Below are positions 34,615 to 46,700 of a stretch of DNA of 64,000 nucleotides, in pieces. This DNA comes from Theristus sp. LFF4_11 (Eukaryota; Nematoda; Chromadorea; Monhysterida; Xyalidae). A program made the translations under genes and the position numbers. The notes under the pieces were generated by a model. It ran no database searches. It worked only from the letters and a program-made list of their open reading frames with translations, and was not told the origin of the DNA. The DNA lies in assembly GCA_030248135.1 (NCBI GenBank), contig JASANC010005475.1, forward strand, positions 1 through 64,000. Direction: 5' to 3'. The number at the start of each line of letters is the position of its first letter. Position 1 is the stretch's first letter.

Positions 34615-37600
34615 TCAGCCAATCAGCGTGCATCGCGTATTCTCATGACAGGAAACAAGCCGTAAAGCAGTTGCCAATTGCAACCAAGAACAAAAAAGCC
34701 AACCGCTCGGATTGTAGTGGCCACGCTGCACCGGTCGATGCTCCGAGATCGCGCAGCGGCCTGGCGGATCGTGACGCTTCCAACAGTGCGGACACAGGTA
34801 GCGCATGCAGGACGCCTGAACATCGCAATGCAACACCGGCCCGTTCCTACGGACGCTCGCGCACACGCCACAATCGAAATGCGCAAAATGGTTAGAACTG
34901 GCAAATTCAGCGTAGTATCCTTTGATCAGCAAACAACAGTGGCAACACAATCATAACTGCATTGCCATTCATCGCCAATGAAAAGCTATCTTTTTTTAAT
35001 CAGCAACAAAGAACTGCCATTCCCGTTTAAAATATCAAAATCATTTCTGATTTATTAGCTTCTTCAACGCTGATGTCAGTATGAATAAAATATGAATGAA
35101 CATCACCATGGTAGCCGACAGTTTCAGCAATGCACCGCACACAATTTACTTGGCCCCTTCTCAGCAATTATAAACTTGATCTTCAAAAACAATGATCAGT
35201 GAACGGATTCTGTCGTTGACAACAGTGGTCAACAACACACGATGACACGAGTGGACGCACCCAAACGTCATCGCCAACGCCAATAAACCGGTCGCTTAAA
35301 TGCGCCAGTTCATCACGCGTCTCTCTGGCAGTGGCAGCGTAGATGCCAATCTAAGGGTCCATCACTGAACAAGCACCCACCGTAGTGGTTCGCGGTTGAG
35401 CACTGACGTTTAGCTGGTTTAAGTTTACCAACCACACCGAACTCTGTTTGACCGAGCGACCGACCACTAACCGCAACGCAGAACTGCGTCTTCTGCTTCG
35501 CGCCGCACACGTCGCACAGCATGCTCTCCTTGATGAACGGCTTGATTTCGGCTTGCTGCAACAACAAAAACATGACCACCCAGTGTGACACACTGGTTGG
35601 TGACGGTGCAAGATGCTCCATGGTGCACTTTTTTCCGATCGCGTGTTTGTGACGTCACACAATCAAACATTCAAATGAAATATTACGACTGGGGCTGTGT
35701 GAATAGAAAATGCAGGATTCGACCAGGCTTTCACTAATGAATCCGATTTGACCATCCAATAATCTAATGCCATTCAATTAATTTCATCGCAGGGCAATCA
35801 GTCCTTTTACAGTCGAACTCCAAATGACAGGCAATCAGTTGAATGGCCGGTGATCAGTTAAATGCATCCACGTGATCACCAACCAATCAGCCGATTGCCT
35901 GTGCGCCCTACTCTATGGCGTTCTGTGCGCTTTTCTGGGTTAGCCGAGGCTAAAAAACCATCGCCTAAAAACCTCGCCAACAACAACAACGGCAGCAGCA
36001 CCTTCTGCGTGTCCGACTCAGCGCAACTGAGCACCAGGAAGCGCCGCGTGACGGCCGCCACAGCGCACGTGCGATTCGTGAAGTTGACGCGCGCCGAGCC
36101 CTTCGGGTAGCCGTGCTCCGCGTCCACGTCCACCTGCGCCGACTGCACGCTGCCCCAATGACGCTCGAACTCAATCGCCAGCTCCACTGAAAGTCCCGTC
36201 TCGTTTCAGCACTTTTTCAACTTTTTGTATTTCTAGCTCCCGGTTTCAGAAACCCAAACTCAACCGGTACCGAAACTCTTGCAGTGGTGAAAACGGAAAA
36301 TCAAATGTGCTGCTGCTGTTCATGATGATCTATGAAGCGTGGTTGTGCTTGTTTTCAAGTAAAAAAACGGTAAGAACCGGTTTTTCACGACCGATTTGAA
36401 AACTACGGGTATTTTTGCCGACCCTGTGTCCACTGCTCGGTGTGTCGTCAGGCGAAAGCACGTAAGCCGGGCAAATAAACTACGACAGTTGACTGCATTC
36501 ACGCCTCCAAAGTTTGAAGTCAAGCAACATCTCCAGCCCCCCCCCCAGACCAACTGGCAGTCATCATGCGTGGCACTCCGCCAATGAACACGCTGTGCTG
36601 ATCGTTGACCGGGTGGCTCGGACGAAGCGTGTACCAGCCGTCGGCGACGCGCCACGGGCGGATTTGTGCCTGAGCAAAATGGCAAAATAACACCGGTGCT
36701 TGGTTGGTTGGTTTCAGATTCTCAGAGACGGAGACAGCTCGTTTCGATGGTCGCTGGACGAGCGACAGATGACAAGCCATTGATTTCATGATCACGACTG
36801 GACAGTCGTCAGTCAGTATTCTGACAATGAAATTTTTGAAATTCTTTGAATGTTGTTTTTGTTTCGACTTTTGACATTGTTTTAATAAATTATTTTATAT
36901 TTTTTGTTGTGCTGACATTGTTTTGAAAACTATTTTGAACTTTTTTCGTGAATTCACCAGACGCGAACTCCAGTCAAAACACACAGAAGTTGCCAGTTTC
37001 TCACGAAGACCCAGCCAATCAGCGTAACCAGATTCAAACAACGCAGCCAATCAGCGTTCAGCCCAGCAACCGCCATCCGAACCAAACCAACCAACCAATG
37101 TTGACCCTCGCGGCCTCACGCATAGACTCTTGTCTGTGTGTTCGGAAGATAGCCCCGCCGAGGGGTACACAGTAGTGTTGGGTAGGTTACCGACCGAAAC
37201 CGAACCGACCGAAGCGTTTTTTCGTCATTTTTTACCAACCGAAACCGAAAGCAAAAAATGTTTCGGTTACCGAAACCGACCGAAACCGAAAAATTGAAAA
37301 ATCCGAAAAACCGAACCGAACCGAACCGACGAAACCCCTAACCGACCCAACACTAGTACACAGGCACTTAATGACAGAAAGAACTCGATGGGCACGCTAC
37401 TCGATGGAGTTCCGTATGCGTCTCAGGAGTATCCCCCGCTGAAAACATCGCCTGAAATGCCCAACAACAACGACAGCAACCTTTTTGTTCTTGGTCGACT
37501 GACTGGACACGACGATGTAGTACTTCCCATCGACCTCCTCACAATGGTCGATCAGCTTCTCGACCGAGCGAGCCTCTGTGTACACCAGAAACACGTAGCC

Positions 37601-40600
37601 TGAGAAAAGTTCAAAAAATTCAAAAATTATGACATTACTAAAACTCGAATAGATTTCAAATCACGTCACGCACACCTCGCGTACGAATCGGACTGATTGC
37701 CAAATTCAAACATTCCAACACCGTCAATTTTGCTCATAAGTTATGTCTTAATAATTGAGTATTCATCTTCAAAAGACGTCTGAAAAAATTTCGTACCGGC
37801 TATCCGTAGAATGGATAAATGAAAACATTTCTATAAAAACAAGCAAGAATAAACACGATTTGCAGTTCAATTCAACTGCACGAAACAACACTGGCATAAT
37901 CAAATCAGCCCACTTCACAGTCTTGCGAGTGTGCACAACCAACAAACTTGAATAAAACACAGTACGTTTCTTTAAACCTGTCATTTTCTTGCTCAGAATA
38001 CCGAGCTGGCGAAACAAAGAAAGAACGGGATCGGAGTTATAATAAACCATATATCGCAACAATTGGGGTGGTTGATTTCAGCCAAAACCCATAACATTCG
38101 TTCTTTCTTCTTACTGCAGTCCAAGTTCCGCATGCTCTGTGCTCTGCGGAAAAACTACCACAGCCATCAAAAAAGGCAACACTATTGGCAAAGCGGTCAA
38201 CCACCATTCGGCGGCGTGTTCTCCTTGTTGCGTTCGCGGTGCGGCCAATCAACCTTGAGCACACTACTTCCACCGCCAGCTGTCGTGCCAATCGCGAACG
38301 CACCGAAGCGCTCGTGCAGATCTTCTGTAAAGCATTCGTGTTTGAGTTCGCTCGATTTTTAAAACAGTCAGTGAATATTATTTCAAATTTGCATTCAAAT
38401 TTCAAGAGTGCAGAGAGCGTTGCAAAACTACAGTCTAACTCAATAACATATCCAACTAGCTGATTGGTGGTCACGTGCATGCAATTCTGCAATTCATGCA
38501 CAGAATACACGCATCAACCAATTAGCTATGTTATTGAGTTACGACTGTTAATTCTAGGCAATCAGCGTGCTTTCTGCGCAGGAGAACAGACCCCGCGTTC
38601 ACAGCAATGCATGCGTAGAATGTTGCATGCATCACGTGACTGTGTGATCACCAGCTAATCAGCTGATTGCTTATAGCTTCGCGTTCGCAGTGCAAGCGCC
38701 ACCTGTGGTGATGTCCTGTGGCAGTCCACCAACGAACACTTTGTGCGCGAACACGGCGGCGCGCGCGATTTGCTGCGCTGTTGGCGTTGGCCAGACTCGA
38801 TTCGGCTTTGGAAACTCGACGAGATCAGCGGGGCGAGGTGGCTGCTGTGCCGCTTGCGCGTACGCTGCGAGAAAAGTAAACGCTCGAGTTTACAGTCGAA
38901 CTCTAAACTATAGGAAAGCAGCTGATTGGTTGGAGCGTCACGTGACCATGCGTGCTTTCTGTGCATGGCGACAGACTCAGACACAGACGCTGTGCACAGA
39001 AAGCATGCATCACGTGACCACCAGCCAATCAGCTGATTGCCTATTGAGTTCAAATGTAGTAGAGTGAGAGATTGCTGCTTTCAACAGAGCGGTGGATGGT
39101 TTTGATGGATTGGAGCGGATTGCAGTGGTTGACTGATTGCAGTGATTCACACCATCACAAACAACGCCGCTGTGTGCAGGAGAGAGGGAGCTTTTGCGTT
39201 CAGACGGTCGTCAGAAAGTAACTCATCCGCTAATGTTCGCAGCTGGCACAAAATACGGCGTCTGATAGCTGACACTGTTGCGCGATTGACAATAAGATGG
39301 ACAAGAACAACTGAAAACATAAACAAACGCGCATTGTGGTGTGGCACACATTACGGTGAAAATCGTTCAAATTTACGGCGCTGATTCGCTGCGTCGTCTG
39401 AATGCGATTCCAATCCAACCAGTGAACAAACCCAAAATCAAATCAGAACAATTCTCCGTGATTCAGAAAAAAACTGAACTGAACAGCTTGCTGCGCAAAC
39501 AACAACGCTCAAAAAAGCCCATAAAAGATGCGTTCGATTCTCTGACGCCAGTCCAAATCCCGAATCGCCGACTTCTACACTCCAGCACAGGCTCGCTGTC
39601 CACAGACTCACTTCTGGCCATCATTCGATCGTCCGTCTGTCCACTGAATTCATGCATCGTCATCGGCGCTTGCTGTTGCTGCCGCTCACATTTGCTTAGC
39701 GACTCCTGGATCTGGTTGAACCAGTCGCGCTCACAGAATTGACCGGGCGCCGGCGACGCCAACAACTGCGTCACGGGCAGCAACGGCAGAAGACCACAGG
39801 ATGCTGCCGTCTGCTGATTGTGACCCTGAAGCTGAACCCGAGAACGGTTTTTTGTGAATCACTTTGAGACCGTTCTACCCGTTGGCGTGTGTTCAGAGAG
39901 CTCGGTTGATCGAACGTGTGGCAGGGCATATTGGCGAGTCAACCCCAGTCCAGTGTGCACGCAGAATCACAAGCAACTGCTGCTATATTAGCAAACGCCC
40001 AATTCTTTCCTGTAACGCAGCGCGAGGAGAACCGCATCTTGAACGGAACTTTTGAAAAAGAAAAAACATTGGCTGTTCGCTGAACAACCAGCCTGACATC
40101 ATCAAAGCGATCAACCTTCGGAAACACAACAACGCAAAAACAAAACGCCGGCACAGTAAAACAAGAGCAGCGGCGCCAAAAACACCGGCGCACCTCTGCC
40201 GTGGTTTGCTGTCGTTGCGGCATCATCGAGAACGCCGCCAGTGGCTGGGCACGGAGCGACGACGACGCGAGCACGCCCGTCTGCTCGGCGGTCGTGTCCA
40301 TCAGCACCGGCTGTTGTTTTTATTTATTTTTTCAATTATTCGCGCACCGGTTCCGGAAACCATCAGGTACAGCTTTTTCAAACCTGTCCCTTTTTGGCAA
40401 AATACAGAGCCCGCGAAACTTTGAATTAAAGTAGAATAAACAGCAATTGGCTTTGGCTATGGAACCAAAAGCCCCATTTGAAGCGAAATATGCTCTTTGT
40501 GTGGTCTGGTCCCGTCCCGTTCTTTCTGTTTTCACGGGCTCTGTATTTTTCTTAAAAGGTGACAGGTTAAAAAACACGCACTGTACCAAACTCCAGCAGA

Positions 40601-41329
40601 AACGGGCTATACTGCCCCGAGCCCAATTAACCCTCGGCTCTGGAAGGAACCACCCATGAGATGCTATTGGTGACTTTTTGTTTCACATTGTGTGTTGTCC
40701 ACAATGAGATTCGAACTTTCCACCCACAGAACGGCAGACAGAAGTGTTACACCTGCGCTACAGACGCGACTTGTTGGCTGCCGCCGCCACGGTTTTCGTC
40801 GTCGCTCACGTTCACGCTCATGCTGCTGTGTGCGCTGTTGTTGTGCTGAATGTGCTTGGTTTTCGTCCACATTTGTTGTGAAAATGAATAAAGCTAAACT
40901 CGTCGAATGGCACCGCACATGCGTGCACACAGTCGTCATAGTCGTGGGAGAGAGGTCACAGGATCTCTTATGTTTCTGGTACCTCGAAAATAAAACTTGA
41001 AAAAAAACTGCTCTCCTTCAGTCTTGTCATTACAAGCCGGCCCGCTCGCTCGGCCGAACTAAACTGGCTGCACTTGGGGAACTTGGTGGAATGAATTGCA
41101 TAAATGTTGACACAAACAATCGACACAGCATTTCAGAAAAGTTCAACAGTATTTTTTTCCAACCAATAATCCACTTTCACACCTCAACTAAAGAAGCGGA
41201 CATGATATTCTCGTTTTGTTTGCCGCTACCGCAGTCACCGTCGTTGCTGAGACTGAGCGACGCCAACTCCATTGCAGCATCTTGGATGGATTTCTCGGCG
41301 AAGCGGCCGTTGTTGACGATCGACTCAGC
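34615..41329 (-). CDS. CPEB-family translational regulator (two RRMs and ZZ zinc finger)
   Basis: Ten exons (41183-41329, 40194-40310, 39579-39825, 38703-38864, 38205-38324, 37481-37599, 36555-36669, 36002-36186, 35472-35555, 34615-34815) join in frame to about 498 residues. The true first exon was not found, so the 5' end is open; an internal ATG lies at 40301. CPEB proteins bind U-rich elements in mRNA 3' UTRs in the cytoplasm and control polyadenylation and translation, notably in germ line and neurons. RRM1 has HKVFVGGLPQDI, KVDWPH and GYVFLVY; the linker AQIRPW is diagnostic; RRM2 has VFIGGVP and YPKGSARVNF. The ZZ domain has LCDVC, then FCVAASCMRYLCPHCW and downstream histidines, matching the C-x4-C and C-x2-C spacing. 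The N-terminal half is Gln/Ser-rich. RRM1 carries an extra Gly/Thr/Ser insert (GTTAGGGSS). It is CPEB2-4-like or nematode cpb-like; the subfamily is not resolved. Confidence 0.92.
35810..35903. mobile_element. Palindromic MITE family S, partial copy in CPEB intron
   Basis: It starts CAGTCGAACTCCAAA and contains GGCAATCAG and CCAATCAGCCGATTGCC, but lacks the right terminus. It lies about 100 bp from the exon at 36002-36186. Confidence 0.6.
37173..37355. mobile_element. hAT-type MITE rich in CCGAAA units
   Basis: A 183-bp element with termini TAGTGTTGGGTAG and CGACCCAACACTA, flanked by a perfect 8-bp duplication, GTACACAG, at 37165-37172 and 37356-37363. The interior consists of degenerate CCGAAA/CCGAAC hexamers with one inverted stretch (TTTCGG). 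It sits in a CPEB intron, about 125 bp from the exon at 37481-37599. Confidence 0.85.
38431..38547. mobile_element. Palindromic MITE family S, 117-bp copy
   Basis: CAGTCTAACTCAATAACATA at the left pairs with TATGTTATTGAGTTACGACTG at the right, and internal AGCTGATTGG with CCAATTAGCT. It is almost entirely self-complementary. Confidence 0.78.
38554..38676. mobile_element. Palindromic MITE family S, copy beside CPEB exon 4
   Basis: CTAGGCAATCAGC at the left pairs with GCTGATTGCTTATAG at the right. It shares GCGTGCTTTCTG and ATGCATCACGTGA with other copies. It ends about 26 bp from the splice donor of the exon 38703-38864. Confidence 0.65.
38892..39056. mobile_element. Palindromic MITE family S, second copy beside CPEB exon 4
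   Basis: It starts with GTCGAACTCTAAACTATAGG. AGCAGCTGATTGGTTGG pairs with CCAGCCAATCAGCTGATTGC, and GCTTTCTGTG with CACAGAAAGC. It ends CTATTGAGTTC. It lies about 27 bp upstream of the acceptor of the exon 38703-38864 (gene sense). Confidence 0.75.
40700..40772 (-). repeat. tRNA-like sequence, possible SINE head
   Basis: Read on the minus strand, TGTAGCGCAGGTG fits an internal polymerase III A box and AGTTCGAATCTC fits a B box, about 35 bp apart. The ends GTCTGTA and TGTGGAC can pair as an acceptor stem using wobbles. The T stem and anticodon stem do not fold well, so this is a degenerate tRNA or the tRNA-derived head of a SINE rather than a functional tRNA gene. It lies in a CPEB intron or upstream region. 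Confidence 0.4.
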
Positions 41330-43776
41330 CTGCAACATAAAAACACTACTGGCATTGAATAAGACATTTTCAGAAACAGAAACGCAGCCGAGCGCGGTTT
41401 TTTTCCTTCATGTTTGTTATTCTCGCTCCGACAACCTCGTCCAACCAAACTCAACCAAGCGCTTTTGAAAACTTTTTCACATGCTTTTTTTAATTTCGAA
41501 TCGTGCATGTGATTCTCAAGAAGACACACTGAATACACTGAAACACACTGTCGGTTGCAATGGGGTGGCAAAGACACGCGTTGGCGACATCGCCATGGGC
41601 ACACCGAAACGATTGACTATTGTTGTTGTTCGTGAGCTGACTTGATTTGCTGAAATTTTTGTGTGATCAAGGTTTTTGAGCTTTCAAATCAAAGCATCTT
41701 TTCGAACTTGAGAGGCCTACAGGCTATAAACATGGAAGTGCCCGGCCATGGCGAAAGCAGCAGAGCGTTTCGCTTCCCCGACTTGCTGTTGTTGTTTTGC
41801 GCCTGTGGCCAGTTTTATAAAAGCAAGGGAGTTGAAGATTTGAAAAGTTTTACTCACTTTTTCTCTCTACTCAGAAGAAACCGGATTTCTAAAAATGAGT
41901 AGTGAAGTGATGAGTGAGGAGTTTCGGTTTTGAGGAGTGAATTTACTCCTCAGTTTTTGTTTGGTTTTATAAAAGACTCCTCAATTTTGAAACTGCTATC
42001 GGACTGGATAATTAGGGGCATTTTCGGACTCGGTTCTGATTTCTGAAATTTTTATAAATATAAAAACAAACCCGAATGTATCATTGACATATTGACCAGA
42101 TTCCAGTTCCAGTTATTGAATTTATGAACGTGTCGCCGCCTCGTCGGTCGGTCTCACTCTCGGCTCGGTACCACGTCAAAAAATGGAGCGACAGGCAGTT
42201 GAAGATATGAAGTTGAAGTGCAATTGAATTATTGATTGAAGAGAGAACCCAAAGCTGAAGCCGCACTTAACGAACGCAACCCAAAAAATCGCGAACAGAA
42301 AATAAACTTAAAACAAACAAAAAGCCCTCAATCAATCAAGCTCGCTCAAACATCCCAAAAGAACAAGAGGAAAGGAACAGAAAGACAAAAAGCTACCGTA
42401 ATCCGTAAAGCAATCTAGCCAATCATTAATGGCGTAGAAATTTCTTTCTCGCATCAGAATACGATCCCGTAACGAACAGAATGGCTTAAAAAGAATTTAT
42501 GTTTTTGGCTACTGTACAGCCGTGAGAGAATGTGAAATCCGAATCCAATAAGACAAAAGGTATCATCGAATCAAACTCCGTTGGTTTCCGGGGAACAGAT
42601 TCTCACCAACCCGGGGGCCAATTAGAGATGTCAAGAAGAAAAAAAATCTATTTTTTTTCTTTAAAAAAAAAAATTTCAATGAAAGTTGTTCAGAATTTTT
42701 CAGGGAGTCCGAATATCACCATCTGAGGAGCCACCGACTTACCATATGACCCCCACTCATATGGGAGGAGGGTGAAAATTTCAGACTCGGTTTCGGCGAC
42801 CCCATTTTCCCACCGACGACATCACGTCTCGTGTTTTGCCTCTCAATTCACCTCAAATAACACGGAAACAAGTTCAACAACAAACCGGTGTGATCATGCT
42901 GACGACACGAGGCGAAACAGCAACGAGCAACCAACGAAGTTACGCTTGCAGTGGCAGACAGTGCAATTTCGACCTTTCGAGATCCTGAAAAACGATGCGT
43001 AAATGTGAGTTCTCTGCTTCTATCTCACCTTAGCGGCATCGGAATTTGTTGAACTAGCCTTTGCGACGCTCAAGTATGGCCTATTATTTTAAACGTGTCC
43101 CACTGAAATGACGTCATGTGCCACAAAACATGCGCTTGTCGTTCACAGCAAACCAGACTATCCGTTTAGCTGATTTCTTCCCGTAAACAAATGGTGAATG
43201 TCGAATCAGTCACACCAAACTGAAATTTTAGTGCCTGTACTTTGACAAACGGGCGTTTTTAAATAAAATGACGTCACGTTAGTCCGGACACGTTTGAATA
43301 AATCCACAATACTTCAATGCGCGAGTCGATCATCACTCACCAAGGCTGAAAACAGTCGATAAATCAATTCAGAATACCACCTGCAGCGTTGAAGACTAAG
43401 TGACAAGGTAAAATCAAAGAAAATTTTTGTTGAACTTTCGAAAAATTATGCCAAAAACGGCATTTTCAGGGCACATTAAAGAAAAAATTTCAAAAATTTT
43501 TAATAAAAAAAAATTAAAAAATGCTCATTTTTTACTTTTTTTAAAAAAAATTAAAAAAAAATTTTTTTTGACCCTTACATCTCTAGGGCCAATGCCCTCG
43601 CCAAGTGAGGGTGTTCTTTCTTCTTCAAAAATTGATTGCAGCCAATAATTGATTCGCCAATGCCATCGCTTTCTTTGTGACTGACATTTCTTGCATTCAT
43701 GTGCTTCGTTGATAATCTCAAACACCGCTAGTTCACTAAATTCAACTCAATCAGATCTTTTGTCAAAGCAGCATAA
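41330..43776. other. Region upstream of the recognised CPEB exons
   Basis: It probably contains the missing CPEB first exon and promoter. A minus-strand open segment preceded by CGTTTTTCAG near 42990 (starting GSRKVEIALS) is a possible exon but could not be linked. The T/A-run element fragment at 43425-43580 is listed separately. Confidence 0.35.
43425..43580 (-). mobile_element. Diverged fragment of family T
   Basis: GAACTTTCGAAAAATTATGCC followed by a TTTTCAGGGCA segment and long A/T runs matches the end region of the family T copies (compare 32458-32600), but with about 15-20% differences and without the CCCTAACCCT terminus. Confidence 0.55.
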
Positions 43777-46700
43777 TCAACAAATCAGATCTTTTGCAAT
43801 TTTCAGAAAATCTGGCGTTTGTCTGTTTGGCCGCAGAACTTCAATGTTGTCAATTGCCGCGGCACCCTCGTTTCGCCCGGAGTTTTGCACAATGAAAAAC
43901 AGCTGAAAGAAGCGTATACTGTGTATTGATGTTCACACGTGCAGTCATGAACTCTAAAAGAACATTCATGAAGCAGTATTTAGTGACGCGCAACTGTGTT
44001 AAAACATGGCGGTCACTAGATTAGATACTGGTTCATGAATGCAGCTCAAATTATAGGCTATCCGCTGATTGGTTAGTGATCACATGATGCTTTCTCTCTG
44101 TGCAGACATTGCTGTGGAGGTGGAGTCTGTGATGAACAGAAAGCATGCATCATCGCATCCACGTGATCAATAATAAATCTGCTAATAGCCTATAACTAAG
44201 AGTTTGACTGTATTATTTGTGTCAATTTGTGTTGCATTGCAGCCAAAGTTAAACAAAAACTTGTTGCATTGCAATTTGATGATTGGCAGGCTTTTATTAT
44301 GAATAACAATCGACGCAGGAGCACGACAAATTGTTTGCAAAAAGGCTTCCAAAGTCTAAACTGTCCATGAAGTTGACGACTGTTTTTGCTTTGTGGGCTG
44401 CGTACTGACACCGCGAGAGCTGGACACTGTTTGTGCGGTTTCACCCAGTAAGCGAAGACCGCGGCGACCCCGGGCTCGTCAGTTCGACAAGTCGCCAGAC
44501 CACACAGTCTCAAAAGTGCTACGTGCGCCGAGGGGTGGTAATAGCAGCACGAAACATCAGCCAGCCCTCGTTTTTAACAAACATGCTTGGGTTGGCTTGT
44601 GGCCATGCATCATGCCTGCGTAAAAACGATGTTGAAGGGCCATGAAGGTTCCACAGATTTATGCCGTCAAGAAAAACAAAGAGCATAAAAAATCGAACCC
44701 GTTTTGTTCCCGCTGGTATGAAGTGCCATTGTGTTTGCCATTTTCGATCACCGACACCTGCCATCACTCGTGACAGCACACGACAACTGCCCTCTGTGAT
44801 GTCGTTCAAACAGAGCTGACAAAGAAAAAGAGTGAACGAAATATTTAATAAGCCAAGCCATATTTTACTTTCAAGATTAATATGTTTTTTTAAGATTGAT
44901 GTTGCTGATTTTGCTGTTTTTTTAGTTTTTCTCACCTTGAACACCACGTCCACAACAGCTTCATAAATGTCGAAACGAAGCACCCAATCTTCAGGCACAT
45001 GGATCTGTTCACTGTCCAGCGCCGATATTTCACCCGGGTGCAAATAAGTCGCCAGATATTTATCCGTTGGGCCATTTTCTGAAGAGGTGAACAATGCATT
45101 GTAAGGAATAAATGGAAAGTCGCAAAAAAAGAAGTGTAAAAAAGTCGTGTTTTTCGAAAAAAAACTCACTTCCGCTTCGAACACCGGTAGCACGGTTCTG
45201 AAAAAAGCGTTATTCATAGCCCGCCTGTTATTCTTAATGATTTTCAATGGTTAACAAGGATTTGTTGCGTCGCAACTCACGTGATACTGTCCCTGGGCTT
45301 CTGAAAATGGTTTATTTGCTAGAATTCGAATAGGCGATCCCGGACCGGCGTCCACTCCGTCGACGTACCGGCAGGGTGGATCTGCAAAATTGAAATCTCC
45401 AAACTTTGATTGTCCCTCTTGGTGGTTGTTTAAACTTGAGGCTGGTTGAGAGGGAGTGGCCGAGTAAACATGTCAGAGTTTTTCAGGGTGCAAGGAGCGC
45501 GCGAAATTTGAATGAAAGAAAAAAGATGCTCAGAAGCCCAATTGTGTGTCAAATTTCACGTGTTTTTTTAACGATTTTTCCGTGCTAAGTCTGTTCATTC
45601 TTCCTCCCTTGCCCACACGCTTGGGAATTACCGTATCTTGTCATTCTTGAAAAAGGCAACTGCTAGACAACGACTGATCCCGCCTTGACGAAGAATACAA
45701 GGAGTGCCTCATTTGTTCGGTCATACTGTGTGTGCAGATGGGCTGCTAAATGTTGCATTTGATTCGACCGATGATCAACACAATCAATTCTTTAACCCGA
45801 TGGTTGCCATTGCAAACAACCCTCCAGGCCAAACGTGCATTTCCATTTACCGGGACAAGTCAACGTCAAGCAAGAGTGCGGCAAGCTGCCGGCCGGCTGT
45901 ACCGCGGTCGTCCACGCATCGTAGTCGCTGAATGCGCCGGACTGCACTTGCGGCGCAGCGCCGTTGCTGTTGCATGGCGTGAACTCGACACGAATGTCGT
46001 CAAGCATCACAACCGAGGCACGTCGGCCGACAAAGTTTGACGCTACGATGGCAATCTGTGCACGTTGGAAATTTGCGATTATTAAAGTTGAATACCATTG
46101 GAATTTTGGCCTTGAATGCTATTTTTTCCGCATCTGAGCTGGTTTCACTTATTGGTTGAAACCTGTCCTCAAAAAGCTGTATATAACATTCTTACACTGA
46201 CGAACCTGAAAGTTTTTACTCGGTGGCAACTTTACTTCGGTCGGATCGGGGCTAACTTCGGCCGGTAGCACAACGCAGTTGGTTAGTTTGGCCGTGTGCG
46301 CGTGCGTCTGCTGTGTGCAGACACGCACGCGAGCTGGCGGTGTCTGCCAGTAACTGAGCGAAACAATATTGACCGTGAGAACAGTTTGCACTGAAGAGTT
46401 GTTGCGAAATCTCTGTTTTTTGTTGACAAATTACAACCGTAAAATCAATGTTGTCGACTCGCTGCATTCGATCGGACACGAGACGAAACGTGCTTCAGCG
46501 GTTCGTTCCAGTTTGATGCCAGACGTAATCAAGAAGTCACGAGCTAGAATCGAGAATGTTGCAGCGACTCAAAAATGCCGCAAATTTCGGATGTGACAGT
46601 GCAATATTTTTGGGGCCGCAAGACCATGTTTCTGTGGGGGGGGGGGGGGGGCGGTGCCGGGCCCGCACGCCGTTGCTGACTGTGCCAGGGTATCAGAAGA

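Noticed and set aside
34615..34950. A longer last CPEB exon including the residues CGVCASVRRNG
   Set aside because: Starting the exon at 34815 gives the exact C-x4-C spacing of the ZZ domain and matching phase; the longer version needs a phase the upstream exon cannot supply.
37188..37340. Simple CCGAAA microsatellite
   Set aside because: The array is bounded by hAT-type inverted ends and an 8-bp duplication, so it is better called a mobile element.
44519..45247. 242-codon minus-strand open frame taken as one exon
   Set aside because: It reads through three introns with good gt...ag sites; the spliced model matches MAM-module spacing and excludes the low-complexity parts.
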